DNA of 64,000 nt from Emiliania huxleyi CCMP1516. Lineage: Eukaryota > Haptophyta > Isochrysidales > Noelaerhabdaceae. Under the pieces are notes generated by a model that saw only the letters and a program-made list of their open reading frames with translations, did not search any database and was not told where the DNA came from. Below, one piece after another: positions 21,995-32,551 of the stretch (positions within the stretch are counted from its first letter, which is position 1; every line of letters starts with the position of its first letter). The position numbers and the translations under genes were made by a program. The stretch lies in assembly GCF_000372725.1 (NCBI RefSeq), contig NW_005200417.1, positions 232,141 through 296,140 on the forward strand, in the 5' to 3' direction.

Positions 21995-23614
21995 TTACGC
22001 AGCCGTCCGCCTGCGCACCCTCCGGACGCCGAGGCTGACCAGCGCCTCGTCGCACCTCTCCGCCTGCCTCTCCACCCCCTCCTCCGCCGTCTCTCGCGCC
22101 AGCGCCTGCAGCGCCGCAACGCCGCCGACCCGGTGCCACTGCTCAGCGCACGCAGACGAGGAGGTTGCGAGGGCGAGGAGGGCGTTGATGCTGTCTCTGC
22201 GCCAGCCATTTTCCTCGGGCTGGTCGAGCCGCGAGAGCAGCAGCGAGAGGCAAGTGTCGTCGGCCGCGAGGTCGGGACAGGTGCTGGCCAGGTACACAAG
22301 GGACATGGCAGCAGCAAGCTTGCAGTCGTCCGAGGCACTTGCCTCCTGCGTGAGAGAGGAGAGGACCGCCACACCGCCAGCCTCGACGACGCCCTCGTGC
22401 GTGCCAGGTGCTGCCTCAATCATGTTGCGGAGGCCCGCTGCGGCATTCTCCTTCTGCCTCTCAGTCCCATCGCGAGCCAGCGCAATAAGCACCTCCACGC
22501 CGCCGGCCGCCGCGATCGCCACGCTGTTCTCGTCGTTGATAGCGAGGTTTGCTAGTGTTCCCGCAACATTTTCCTTATGCGCCTCATTCCCGTCGCCAGC
22601 CAGCGACACGAGGACCTCGATCCCGCCGGCCGCGGCGATCGCGGCGATCACCGCCTCGTTATCGTCGATGTCAGTGAGGTTGCACAGCGCCGCCGCCGCA
22701 AACTCCTTCTGCCCCTCTATCCCGTCGCGAGCCAACGACACGAGGACCTCAATCCCGCCGGCTGCAGTAATCGCCACGCTGTTGTCGTCGTTGTGAGCGA
22801 GGTTCCACAGCGCCGCCGCCGCACACTCCGTCTGACCCCCAGTCCCGTCGCGAGCCAGCGACACGAGGACCTCCACGCCGCCGGCTGCAGCGATCGCCAC
22901 TCTGTTGTCGTCGTTGTCAGCGAGGTTCCACAGCGCCCCCGCCGCACGCTCCTTCTGCGCCTCATTCCCGTCACGCGCCAGCGCGACGAGGACCTCGACC
23001 CCGCCGGCCGCGGCTATCGCCACCTTGTTGTCCTCGTTGCCAGCGAGGTTCCACAGCGCCCCCACCGCATTCTCCTTCTGCCTCTCATTCCCATCGCGAA
23101 CCAACGACACGAGGACCTCGATGCCGCCGGCCGCAGCAATCGCCGCCTTGTTGTCGTCGTCCATGGCAAGCTCCCGGAGCGTTTCCGCGACGTCCGCCTT
23201 CTCGTCCTCGTCTCCAACCCGTAAGAGAGCGACGAGCGCGTCCATCCGCCTGCCGCTGGCCTCCTCTCCCGACAGCCGCTTGAGCTCTCCGAGCGCAGCA
23301 GCGTGCAGCTCCGAGGAGGCATCGCCAGCGGTCTCCACCAGCCGCGCGAAGGCACCGCGCGGCGCGCAGATCAGGGACCACCGCTTGCACACGGCCGCGT
23401 GGCGCAGGCCCGTCTTCTCGAGCACGCACGGCGCAAGGTCCGGGTCCGCGAGGACGTCGGTCGCAACGGCGGGCGGAGGGCTGTGGTACGCGAGGAGCGC
23501 CTCGGCCCTCGTGTTTGCAGCGGCGCTGTCGCGCATCGCGCCGGCGGCGATCGCGATCAGGGCATCGGGCGGAAGAGCGGCGAGCCGCAGCTCGTAGCGG
23601 GCGGAGGCGAGCAT
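21995..23614 (-). CDS. armadillo-repeat protein
   Basis: Single exon, 539 residues. The N-terminal 130 residues contain LPPDALIAIAAGAM and LRHAAVCKRWS, reminiscent of a weak F-box-like helix bundle. Then come about seven armadillo repeats of 41-44 residues with the signature GGIEVLVSLARDGNExQKExAAGALWNLAxNDDN, highly similar to each other at DNA level, which implies recent internal duplication or conversion. One repeat has a duplicated AAIAAI insertion. The C-terminal part (LAAAMSLVYLASTCPDLA, INALLALATSSSACAE) continues as more diverged helical repeats. Armadillo arrays bind partner proteins; the partner is unknown. The start at 23614 is the first ATG after an AT-rich leader. Confidence 0.85.
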   Translation of the reverse strand: MLASARYELRLAALPPDALIAIAAGAMRDSAAANTRAEALLAYHSPPPAVATDVLADPDLAPCVLEKTGLRHAAVCKRWSLICAPRGAFARLVETAGDASSELHAAALGELKRLSGEEASGRRMDALVALLRVGDEDEKADVAETLRELAMDDDNKAAIAAAGGIEVLVSLVRDGNERQKENAVGALWNLAGNEDNKVAIAAAGGVEVLVALARDGNEAQKERAAGALWNLADNDDNRVAIAAAGGVEVLVSLARDGTGGQTECAAAALWNLAHNDDNSVAITAAGGIEVLVSLARDGIEGQKEFAAAALCNLTDIDDNEAVIAAIAAAGGIEVLVSLAGDGNEAHKENVAGTLANLAINDENSVAIAAAGGVEVLIALARDGTERQKENAAAGLRNMIEAAPGTHEGVVEAGGVAVLSSLTQEASASDDCKLAAAMSLVYLASTCPDLAADDTCLSLLLSRLDQPEENGWRRDSINALLALATSSSACAEQWHRVGGVAALQALARETAEEGVERQAERCDEALVSLGVRRVRRRTAA

Positions 23615-24036
23615 TTCGCGGCTAAACCCGAAAAAGATAAAAACTTTCCGTTATGGCTCGCGCACCCCCGGGGCTAGGGCTCTCTAGCCCGTAACCCGAC
23701 ACCGAGCGTCCGGCCAACTGGGTGCGCTTCTCAGCTCCCCGGTCCTGGGCGTGAGGTTAATGACCGCACTCCAAGTGCTCCAAGTTTCTCTTGCGGCGTT
23801 CGCAGAGGCGGACGCCCAAGGGTGGGCGACGGCTAGCGCACCACACCCCTCTCCTTAAATTCCCGCTCTTGAGGAGTGCAAGTGGCGCCAAACCCGAGAA
23901 ACCCAAAGGTGCGGCTCGTCCAAGCTCCAACCGCCTCTCCCCCGCCGCGTATCTCGGTTCTCGCCGTCGACGCGTTAGGTCTCGACATAGAGTATATCGA
24001 ATGGATATCGTTTTCGTAACCTCGCCAACGTGTCTG
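23615..24036. other. intergenic with a dispersed-repeat fragment
   Basis: The segment near 23805-23865 (GGCGGACGCCCAAGGGTGGG and its flank) matches, in inverse orientation, sequence near 55780-55830. Apart from this nothing was recognised between the two minus-strand genes. Confidence 0.45.
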
Positions 24037-24892
24037 TTACTCGCCCGACACCGCCGGCTTCAGTCCCAGCAAGGATGGGAGCGGGAAGCGGTCGCTCCGC
24101 GCCCACGGCGGCTGTCTGCCGTTCACGCGGAGCACGTCCATCGCGAGCTCGTAGAAGACGAAGCCGAGGCTGTTGGACATGGCCACCTTGACGCAGTTGA
24201 GGCCGACGCCCTGGGTGAGCGCGCGCGCCCCCTCCGTCCTCGCGATGGCAACGACGGCGGAGAGCGGCCCAAGCCCGACAAACTCGCCCGCCATCTGACG
24301 GCGGCGCACCACCTGCGAAGGATGGAGGGCAGCGGCGTGTGGGAGGCGGCGGGTGGGCGGCGGCGGGTGGGCGGCGGCGGCATCTCTCTGATCGGACAAT
24401 CAGCAAACAGCTCGGCGACATCTCGGCGACCTCTCGGCTACGTCTCCGGCGCCTCGATCGGGAAGCAGCTCGTCGCTGCGAAGCATCCCGACGCGGCGCC
24501 GATGGCGGCGACGAGCGGCACGGGCACCGAGGTCGCGTCGAGGTCTGGGCGGCCGTTTCTGGCTGGGTCCTGCAGCGTCGCCGCCTGGGGGAGAGGGCAG
24601 GGGAGGGGAGGGGAGGGGAGGGGAGGGGAGGGGAGGGGCGTCGGGTTCGCTCTGCCGCTTGGCTCTGGGGAGAGGCAGGCGAGGGGCGGGCAGAGAGCGA
24701 GGGGCGGGCAGAGAGCGAGGGGCGGGGAGAGGTGAGGGTCGCTTGTCGCTGGGAGAGAGGGTGCGTGGCGCCTTGGTGCGGAGGCGGTCGTACGCGGCGA
24801 GCTTGAGCGCGTTGAAGGGGAGGACCCCGGCGAGAGTGGTGAGTAGGCCTGGGGGGGCGGGAGGAGCAGGCGCGCTGCCGCACGCAAGAGGG

Positions 24893-24950
<58 letters not shown>

Positions 24951-25722
24951 GTGCGCGTGCGTGCGTGCGTGCGGCGGGAGGGAGGTGCGCCGGGGAGGGG
25001 GCGCCTGCGTAGAGCGCGAGAGGCCCCTCCTCCCGCACCACGCTCGCGAGGCAGCCGAGCACGCCGAGCCTCACGTCGCACGCCACGGCGATGCGCGTGC
25101 GCGCAACCTGCGCCCGCGAGCAGCACCGCTCACGGGCGGCGGGAGGGCGGCGGGAGAGGCGGGCGGGAGAGGCAGAGAGGCGCGGCAGAGGCAACGGGAG
25201 GGAAGGGCGGGAGGGCGGTAGCGTTGGGAGCGGTGGGGTTGGGAGCGAGGGCGTGCGAGCCTCCAGCGGGTAGCAGGCGATGCTGGCCGTGCAGCCAGCC
25301 AGCGCGCCGGCCGCCAGCACCGTCCACTCCGGGGGCGGCGAAGACGAGGACCCCTCCTCAGAGGCCCGCTGCAGCAGCCGCTTGTACGTCGCGAAGGCAG
25401 GCATGGTGATGCCGACGCGGATGGCCGCCGCGAGGACATCGGCGCTGTTGCCGCGGTACCAGCCGCCCTCGAGCGAGGCGAAGGCCCGCCGGAGGGACCA
25501 GCCGCGCCCGGAGACCATCATGTTCACGCGCATGACCTCGAGTGGCGCGAGCGTGGTGACGCCGACCGCGCCGCTCGCAGCGCTCGCGAGGACGTGCCTC
25601 ACCGAGTTGGGCACGTCGGCTAGGCGAGGTGGCGAGGGCAGGCTAGGGCCGCGCCGCCGCTCGCCGGTCAAGCTCGCGGCGGCCAACGGCGGGAGCAGCA
25701 GAGCCAACGTCAGCAGCGTCAT
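24037..25722 (-). CDS. mitochondrial-carrier-family (SLC25) transporter, five exons
   Basis: Exons in transcript order 25722-25261, 25107-25005, 24848-24772, 24584-24453 and 24312-24037; 349 residues, all phases consistent. Three carrier repeats are visible by their Px[DE]xx[RK] signatures: APLEVMR in exon 1, YPLE|VARTR across intron 1 and FPIE|VVRRR across intron 4, each followed by a G-rich helix (EGGWYRG, EEGPLALYAG, ALTQGVG). The very N-terminus (MTLLTLALLLPPLAAASLTG) looks like a signal peptide, so plastid-envelope or other secretory-route targeting is possible rather than mitochondrial. Substrate unknown. All four introns begin GC and end AG. Intron 2 contains a (GT)n microsatellite; intron 3 has CTCCC repeats; intron 4 has 11-nt sense units GAGAGGTCGCC/GAGATGTCGCC. 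Two introns interrupt the conserved signature at the same codon position. Confidence 0.88.
24895..24957. repeat. (GT)n microsatellite inside carrier intron 2
   Basis: About 25 GT dinucleotides in a row on the plus strand, ending in GTGCGTGC variants. It lies wholly inside an intron of the SLC25 gene. Confidence 0.95.
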
Positions 25723-25919
25723 CGCAAAGAAATGCGCTGCGTTTCTTTTTCGTGTGCTGTGAGAGAGGCTTGTATCCTGAGAATTCTTTTTCTTTCGGTT
25801 TTTCTTTCGGCGCGGTTAGAAATTTAGGTTCCTCTGCTGATTTAGTACATATTTAGCACGTATTTAGTGTGTTTTATCTCCAGCAGGAGAGCTCGATAAA
25901 CTCGAGGGGCCAGGATATG

Positions 25920-26150
25920 CTGCGAGGAGGGCAAAGTTGCCCCGAGAGGCGAGGGCAAGGGATCGGCAGGCAGGGGGGTTTTCGCAGAACGAGGCAGAGG
26001 AGAGCGAAGCGCCAGAGGAAGAAGCGCCCCGAGAGAGAACGACGAGAGTGGGACGCCCCCGAGGTGGCATAAAGGTTGCAGCGAAAATCGGCGAGGGACT
26101 GCGAAGAAAAATAGGAAGAGGCAGACCCCCAAGGGGGGGCGCCGGAAAGC
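25920..26150. repeat. dispersed repeat copy, inverse relative to 55.8-56.0 kb
   Basis: Sequence here (for example GAACGACGAGAGTGGGACGC and CGAGGTGGCATAAAGGTTGC) is the reverse complement, with changes, of 55800-55960. No coding capacity I trust. Confidence 0.6.
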
Positions 26151-26312
26151 CCCCCCCCCCCCTTTTTTTAAAATCCCTGTGGGGGGGGGGGGGGCCGTCC
26201 TCCCATCCCCCCGGGGGGTGGTAGGTTTTTTTTTTTTTTTTCCCCCCCCCCCCCTCTCTCCCTCTCTCTCTCTCCCTCTCTCTCTCTCCCCCCCTTTTTT
26301 TTTTTTTTTTTC

Positions 26313-26343
<31 letters not shown>

Positions 26344-26375
26344 CCCCCCCCCCCCTCTCTCTCTCTCTCTATCAT
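26140..26375. repeat. homopolymer and CT-rich low-complexity tract
   Basis: Long runs of C, T and G followed by (CT)n blocks separated by C and T runs. Assembly or base calling may be unreliable here. The rest up to 27067 holds no gene I can support. Confidence 0.9.
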
Positions 26376-27067
26376 CTCTAAGCCAGCGGCACGAGGGCTT
26401 CAGCCACACAGCTACCAAAAGGACAAAACAATGGTATTGCTAAAAATTCTCTCCCAAAAGGGAACGCGACCCACACAAAGCACCAAAGTTAGGCATACCC
26501 CCCGGCGTAGACCGTAGTGTCCCCTGCTATGTGTCGCCGTTTGTCGGGGCACGCTATCCTGTGCAGTCAGGGCAAGTGGGGGCGGGGCGGAGTCCCCACT
26601 CCCCAGGCCTTTGAGCTTTGTTTCCTGGGACCTCTCCGCCCAGAGAGGAGAGAGTCCGGGGGTGCGTCGAATCTTCCATCACCCTGCTCCCTGGGAACGT
26701 CCGGGTGTTGGAAGTAAAGATATATTACCTTTCTTAGCACACCAAGTAGACCGGACCTCACAATCATGATTCATGTGTCACATCACACCAGTGACTAGAG
26801 GATGTGCTCTCACAGAGAGTCACACTATACACCGCACATCGACGTGTGCTTCCCTGAGTTACAATCATCGGACTCTTTCGACCGTCCGGTTGGGTGCGCG
26901 CGTGGAGTTGTGAGCGGGTGGTTCGCTGTGCCCCAGCGGGTACATGGCATGGCTTCGCAGCAACGGCTGGTCTCTAACCCATAAGAAACGTGGCAGCGGC
27001 CGGCAAACATTGGCCTTTGCAGAGCGACGGCCTAGCGCCAAGAATCGCTTGCCAGCACCAACAAATT

Positions 27068-27484
27068 CTACGCGTTGTCACCAAACGCTGGCGTGTAGGC
27101 ACTGTTTGCCTTGAAGGGCTCGGCGTAGTACCAGCTCTTCTCTGCGGCGGCAACGACTGAGGCACTGTCGCGGGTGGCGGCCTCGTCCGACGAGGACAGC
27201 TTGGCGCGGCGCCCGATCTCGTTGTCACCCATGGTTGCTTGGAAGCCCGCCGTCGGCACGACCTTCCCGTAGTACCTAACAAACAGTGCTTTCCGAGTGT
27301 GCAAACCTTCCTCGGGGCTGAGAGGCCCTCGCAAGCGCCACACGCACCAGCCTTGCTTGGCCGCGGTCTGCTTCTCCGAAAGCGCCTGCCGGAACACCAT
27401 CGCCGGCGGCGCGGCACGCGTGGCGTGTGCGACTGGCGCGGCCAGCGAGTAGGTCTCGTGCGAGCCGATGAGGAGGGCCAACAT
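27068..27484 (-). CDS. small protein with N-terminal secretory/plastid-type signal, unknown function
   Basis: 138 residues from ATG 27484. The N-terminus MLALLIGSHETYSLAAPVAHATRAAP reads as a short hydrophobic signal followed by an Ala-rich, acid-free stretch, the kind of bipartite leader used for plastid import in algae with secondary plastids. The mature part (QGWCVWRLRGPLSPEEG, RYYGKVVPTAGFQATMGDNE, WYYAEPFKANSAYTPAFGDNA) is rich in aromatic residues and has no family I recognise. An upstream in-frame ATG exists at 27559 but would bury the signal. Confidence 0.55.
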   Translation of the reverse strand: MLALLIGSHETYSLAAPVAHATRAAPPAMVFRQALSEKQTAAKQGWCVWRLRGPLSPEEGLHTRKALFVRYYGKVVPTAGFQATMGDNEIGRRAKLSSSDEAATRDSASVVAAAEKSWYYAEPFKANSAYTPAFGDNA

Positions 27485-28799
27485 TATGGAAGACCTCAAA
27501 ACAGCTCCCACCTTCGCGGAATTTTTTTCTATATACATATACAACCTTCGATGATACAACCTTCGATGTTAAGAAAACAAACGCAAGGCAGACATGGCAT
27601 ATCGCTCTGAGCTAGGCTTCGATTGTTATGAAACAAAAGCAGGAAGGCGGACACATGGCATGTCGCTCTCGGGACCACACACACAGACATCCCGCACACC
27701 CGCCACCCCCGCGCGCGCCCCACCCCGGCCGGTAGAAAGGGGAGTGACAGTTTGGGATTGAAAGTCGAGAACCTCGCACTCCATGTCGCATGTGCGAGAA
27801 CGCAGAGTCCAGAGAGAAATGAAAGCCGTCCGGCTCACAAGTCCGGCTCACGCGCGCCCCGTGCTTTCGGCGCAACTTGAGGGGAAGCCGCTGATCGAGC
27901 CCAGCGTGCCCGCGGCCGCCTCCCGCGCAGCACCGCCGCTGGGGACGACACGCTGCGGAATCGGATCGAGCCCATGGAGGAGGAGGGCGCAGTCGGCGAA
28001 TTGGAGGAGGAGGAGGAGGGCGCAGTGGCGCAGTCGACGAATGGGAGGAGGAGGGCGCAGTCGACGTTGGCGTGTCTGACTCAGAGGAGGAGTTGGAGGT
28101 GCTCCGGCAACCTAACCTGATTCAGAAGCTCGCCGACGTTGTCACTCAACGTGCGTCATGCGTGATCGAGCTTGAGGGAGGAGCTCAGCTAACGATTCGG
28201 CCGGCCACCCAGCGCCGCCGCCCACCGCCACCCACAAAGCGCCTGCTCTACTATCCCATACCTGGCTGGCTGACGCTCGCCCCCCCCGCTCCACTTCCCC
28301 TGACCATGCCCGTGATAGCACCATCACTGCCGCCGTCCTGGTTTTGAACGTGGCAGCTAGACTCCTCGAGCTAGACTCTTGGGACTCGGTAGTTGCGACC
28401 CCCCTGAGTGAGGAGCAGGAGAGAGAGCTTTTTGGTGTTGGTGTACGCAATAACGGGACAGGGTGGTTGTTCTCTCTATCTCCTCTTCTAGCGCTCTTAG
28501 CATGAGCTGCGCCCTGTGTCCGACCCCTTTTGCGCAGCAACCACCTTAAACTTGTAGGCCCTCCGAATTCGGGTCGCGGTCGGAGCGTAGGCCGTAACGC
28601 GGTAGCTCGAGTGGGCCCCGAGTTTGAAAAGGGCGACGGACGCTTGCGTCCTAGCCTCCAACAACGCCTCCCCGGGGCGCAGCGGCGCAGAGGGGCCCCC
28701 GGAGGGATGCACAACCGCTCCACGCCACGCCGCTTGCGGCGGTCCTCTTCCCAGCTCCGCTGAGCCCGCGCTTAGAGCCGATTTGAGTTGCTCTCAGAT
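27485..28799. other. no confident gene; short acidic repeat fragment
   Basis: At 27974-28100 a GGAGGAGGAGGGCGCAGTCG-type unit is repeated three times and runs into an open stretch reading SDSEEELEVLRQPNLIQKLADVV to a stop at 28347. It could be an exon of an unrecognised gene or a relic. Nothing else stands out. Confidence 0.3.
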
Positions 28800-29310
28800 G
28801 CTCTCGGAGGCGTGTTTTAATTCTTTCCCCGAGGACGAGGGGGAGGAGGAGGGGTACGGGGGGGGGAGCGGCATGGGAGGGGGAGAGGAAGAGCAAAGGG
28901 CGAGAGAGGGCAAGGGACCGGGCGCTGGCAATCTCTGGCATACCAGGGGGGGGCAGGGTGGTGGGCGGCGACCGCCGCATACCGTCCTACGGCGGGGACT
29001 ATCGCTACGCCAGGGAAGATAAGGACGTTGACGTGCAGCTGCTTGCTGTTCGAGTCGTTCGGCGGGTTCGGGAGGAGGGTCCGTGAGATCCTCCGGAAGG
29101 CGGCGGACGTGTTACTCTGAACAAGCTGACGCGGGCCCAGTACCTCGATGAGGTGACTTGGACCACTAAGAATTGGCTGGGGCTGCAGAAGCAGCGTATC
29201 TCGGTCGTTCTTCACACGGCAATCGCAGAGCAGATTGTGAATGAGCTCGCCTGTGGCGGGGGCGGGCGGGTGCACGGAGCTAAGTGCCTCGCCGCCCTCT
29301 CAGGAGTCGC
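28800..29310 (+). mobile_element. LINE C-terminal coding remnant plus 3' UTR, copy 1
   Basis: Degenerate coding sequence with frame breaks: DRRIPSYGGDYRYAREDKDVDVQLL, then FGGFG-like, then NKLTRAQYLDEVTWTTKNWLGLQKQ RISVVLHTAIAEQIVNELA in pieces, ending CLAALSGVA and a stop near 29313. The order and spacing match the second copy at 52.8-53.6 kb closely. The non-coding tail GTGTACCTGTG-TAGTGCCAG follows. I assign it to a non-LTR element by the C-terminal style and its association with the dispersed 3' tail, not by a visible catalytic motif. Confidence 0.65.
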
Positions 29311-29396
29311 TTAGGCGGCTCCCGTGGTGTACCTGTGTAGTGCCAGTGCGCGCCAGTCCCGCGTCGTCGGAAAAATTCTTTCGCGCGCCAATACCA

Positions 29397-30131
29397 ATGC
29401 TGCCACCTTTGCACTCATCGCGCCAGACGTCGCGCCACGGCGACGTTGTGTTGTGCTCGACGGGCGACGACCCGGATATCGAGGCGACGGGCGACCCGAA
29501 CAAGCGTTTTGAGGCCAAGCGCGCGGCGCTTGAGAGGCTGGTCTCGAGTGACGCTGGCAGCCCTGCTTCCGATGAAGGTAATCGGTCCGGCAACGATGAC
29601 GGCGTCTCTGCGAATGATGCCGATCAAGATTTACGGGTCGCAGAGCAACGCCAGGCTCCGGCGGGAGATGATCTGGAGAGCGGCTTGGCGGAGCTGAAGG
29701 CGGTGGGTGGGGCTGTGGGCGGCAATCTTGTCCTGCTCGCTGAGATCTGCGTCGGCGGGCTGCGAAGCCCGGCCGGTCTTCTCTCAGTTGCTCTCTTCGC
29801 CTTGCTGTACGCGTCTGGCGAGTTCGGGAGCCCGGCGCCCTTTGTCACCCAGGCGCCGAGCGAGGGAAACTACTACCGCCTGATGGATCCGGCTGAGCTC
29901 CTCCGCGCAGAGTCCAACTTTTGCTTCTCCTGCGCAGATAGCGGAGCGGCAGAGCCGTCGGTGGTGGACGAGGCCAACGCTGCGTGGGAGCGGCTGCGAG
30001 GCGGCGCTGTCTCATTGGCGCCGCGCCTTCGCCTCTCCCCTCCGCTGGCGAAGAGACTCTCCATGAGAGGGCGCGGCATGCGGCAGGATATAGCTGTGTG
30101 TGATACGATATATTACGGGACCGCACCGTGA
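29397..30131 (+). CDS. protein with one central membrane segment, unknown function
   Basis: 244 residues from ATG 29397, just downstream of the LINE tail. An acidic, Ser/Asp-rich N-terminal half (STGDDPDIEATGDPNK, ASDEGNRSGNDDGVSANDADQD) precedes a hydrophobic stretch (NLVLLAEICVGGL.. LLSVALFALLYASG). A lumenal or cytosolic tail follows with NYYRLMDPAELLRAESNFCFSC. No family recognised. The real start might lie in an upstream exon lost to, or separated by, the repeat insertion directly before it. Confidence 0.45.
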   Translation: MLPPLHSSRQTSRHGDVVLCSTGDDPDIEATGDPNKRFEAKRAALERLVSSDAGSPASDEGNRSGNDDGVSANDADQDLRVAEQRQAPAGDDLESGLAELKAVGGAVGGNLVLLAEICVGGLRSPAGLLSVALFALLYASGEFGSPAPFVTQAPSEGNYYRLMDPAELLRAESNFCFSCADSGAAEPSVVDEANAAWERLRGGAVSLAPRLRLSPPLAKRLSMRGRGMRQDIAVCDTIYYGTAP

Positions 30132-30391
30132 AAAATCGCGAGTCCTGATAATGTATGTCTACGATACTGCTGGTTGTACATGACACAAGCAAACGAGGCA
30201 CACTATAATCTCATTCTCACAAGTGTTCTCACCACAAGCGCTCGTTCACGACACACGTTTCAGAACTCTCAGAACTTCTTCTCCAACTCTCCAAACATGC
30301 CGCGTCTTGGTCTACGACCGATCGAGTTGTGTCGCCACGTCCGGTGCGCCGGGAAGTGAAGAATTGATGTGGAGTTTACATGGCGCACTCG

Positions 30392-31270
30392 TCAGTCGCC
30401 CATGAAGCCGAGCACGAACCCGGCGGCGAATCCGGCAGAGCTGCTGACGCCGTGCCCGCCCAGGGCCGATGCGACCCTCCTCAGAGCAAAGGCGTAGTCG
30501 TCTCGGTCGATGCGGCCGTCTGCGAGGGGTGGAGCGGCGGGGGCAGGGTGTACGGAGGCGGCGGGAGGGCGAGGCCGGGGCGGGCAGGGGCGGGCGGAAA
30601 GGGAGAGGCGCGCAGCAGCAGAGGGCGGGCGCGCGCCCTTGTTGTGGTCGAGGAGAGAGACGAGGTCTTTCTCGACCTTGGAGTGGTCAATCGCGACGTA
30701 CCCCGCGCGGCTCAGCAGCGTCGCGCACACAAAGGCTGCGCCGAGGCCGAGCGCCGCCGCCTCCTCCGCCGCGCGGCACGCGCGGCCGCAGGAAAACCCG
30801 AGCACGCCGCTCGCGCCGCCGCTGACAACCTCGGGCGCCAGCGGGCCTCCCGCGCCTCCCGCGCCGCCGTCCGCCGCCTCGAGCTTCGACGCGCCACTCT
30901 CGCCGCCGCCGCCCGCCACCACATCGGGCGCATGCAGTTCGACGGGCGCCATGTCAACCGGCGACGCACCCCCTCGCCCGCTCCTCCCACTCGCCGAGGC
31001 CCACTCCGCGAGCGAGCGCTGCTGCTCCTGCGCCGCCGCGCGCGCCTCCCGCCTGGCTCGTGCGTACGCCCTGTTGCCCGCCGCCGGCGCGTGGTCGGCC
31101 CGCGGATGAGGGGCTGGCTGCGCCGCCGGCGTCTCGATCCGCCCGAGGCTTCTCAGCTTCTCGACCTGCCGCGGCGGCCGCGAACCCTCCTGCTGCACCG
31201 GCGGCGCGCACCTGGCGGCAGAAGACGGCGACGACCTTTGCACCACCGAGAGTAGGACCCACCCGAACAT
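30392..31270 (-). CDS. FUN14 domain protein (FUNDC-like)
   Basis: Exons 31270-30637 and 30519-30392; 253 residues. The C-terminal FUN14 domain is clear: SGVLGFSCGRACRAAEEAAALGLGAAF, SRAGYVAIDHSKVEKDL, and the end SSSAGFAAGFVLGFMGD. Splicing the GC-AG intron (117 bp, phase 1) joins DHNK to DGRIDRDDY, giving an EF-hand-like loop DHNKDGRIDRDD between the two membrane hairpins. FUN14 proteins sit in the outer mitochondrial or plastid-type membranes and in animals act as mitophagy receptors; the long N-terminal region (Pro/Ala/Ser-rich) has no obvious LC3-interaction motif. It lies 207 bp downstream of, and in the same direction as, eIF2B-alpha. Confidence 0.85.
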   Translation of the reverse strand: MFGWVLLSVVQRSSPSSAARCAPPVQQEGSRPPRQVEKLRSLGRIETPAAQPAPHPRADHAPAAGNRAYARARREARAAAQEQQRSLAEWASASGRSGRGGASPVDMAPVELHAPDVVAGGGGESGASKLEAADGGAGGAGGPLAPEVVSGGASGVLGFSCGRACRAAEEAAALGLGAAFVCATLLSRAGYVAIDHSKVEKDLVSLLDHNKGARPPSAAARLSLSARPCPPRPRPPAASVHPAPAAPPLADGRIDRDDYAFALRRVASALGGHGVSSSAGFAAGFVLGFMGD

Positions 31271-31477
31271 ATTACCGCTCCGGTCGAGCAAAGAGAAAGC
31301 GTGCCGCCGGTACAGAAAGCAAACAAAAAAGAAATCGGTGCACCACACCTTGGGCCTCTGTTTTCTTTCTTTCTTTTTCGTGTGTTCTGCAGAAATCGAT
31401 GTTGTGCGAGACTTTCGTCTCGGTTTGCCCCACACGCCGATGCAGATCGGTGCGGCGCTGCGCTCGGGATCCCCCTG

Positions 31478-32551
31478 TTACGTAAAGAGCTTGATCAGCT
31501 CGTCCGAGACGGCGGAGGGGGTGAGCACGCCGAGGTCGGTGAAGAGCATCGTGATGTACGACGGCGGGGTGTAGTCGCGCGACGGCGTCTCTGCGCGCAG
31601 CGTGGGCGGCGGCGGCCCTCTGCCGGCAAAGGCTGCGTGCTCCCGGCGCGCCTAGAGGGGAGGGAGGGAGGGGCTCAGCAGGGCCGCCCCACCGCCTCCC
31701 TCTCGCCGTGCCCGAGGCGCGCGCCTCTGCGGCGGGCAGGTCGAGCTGCGAGAGCGGGAACTTGCGCGCGAACTTTGTGCTCTCTGCGGCGATGTAAAAC
31801 GGCTTCTTGCAGGCGGCGGCGACGATGGCGATCTGGAAGGTGCCCGTCTTGGAGAGGACGCCTCCCGACTCGACCACCGCCTGAGGGAGGGGGCGAGGGA
31901 AAACACGTCGGCGACCCTGTCCGCACAGCCAGCCGCGACAGCGGCGCCGCCCGCCTCGGCGCCGCTCAGGCAGAGCGAGGTCCTCGCCATGGCATGCGCG
32001 ACCGCCGCGTCCTCGATCATCGTCACCGGCACGCCCGCGCGCGCTAGCTCATGCGCCGTCGCGTGCCCGCCGCCGCCGCTGTGCGACTCGGCGACGAGCA
32101 CCGAAAAGTGGCAGCCGCGTGCCGCCGCAGCGAGCAGCACCCCGAGCACCATGCGCGAGTAGCCGTGGGTGAGCACCATCGCGCCGTCGGTGACGAACGG
32201 CGCGCCCAGCTGCGCGATCCGGTCGCGCGCCGCCTGCGCCTTCTGCGCAAACATCTCGCCGCGCTCGATGAGGAGCGCCTTGCACGAGCCAAAGTCGGGC
32301 ACGTCGAGCGCGGTGCGGGTGACGAAGCGGACGAAGAGCTCGCAGAGCGACTCAATCGAGATGGGCGCGTCGTCGCACTGCTTGAGTGCCTCGCCCGCCT
32401 GCATGAGGTCGTTGCGCAGCCCCATGAGCGTCGTCGCCGTCGAGCGGCGGATCCCTTCGGTGAGCGCCTTGATGGCGGCCGCGCAGACCGATGTGGCCTC
32501 CTCCTTCAGGAAGCCAGAGTAGGAGGCGATGATGACCGTCGTGGCCGCCAT
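31478..32551 (-). CDS. EIF2B1: translation initiation factor eIF2B subunit alpha, three exons
   Basis: Exons 32551-31955, 31880-31725 and 31651-31478 give 308 residues, the normal length. It is a regulatory subunit of the eIF2B guanine-nucleotide exchange factor. Family hallmarks: [69 protein letters not shown], then across intron 1 [43 protein letters not shown] and the closing [23 protein letters not shown]. Both introns (74 and 73 bp) are GC-AG, phase 0, with GCG at the start of each intron and of each following exon. Intron 2 begins with GCGCGC-CGGG-CACG matching exon 3. Divergent from HIBADH. Confidence 0.95.

Noticed and set aside
28497-28712. Minus-strand frame with SSYRVTAYAPTATRIRRAYK
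   Set aside because: Resembles a beta-domain fragment but has no splice partners or start context I could support.
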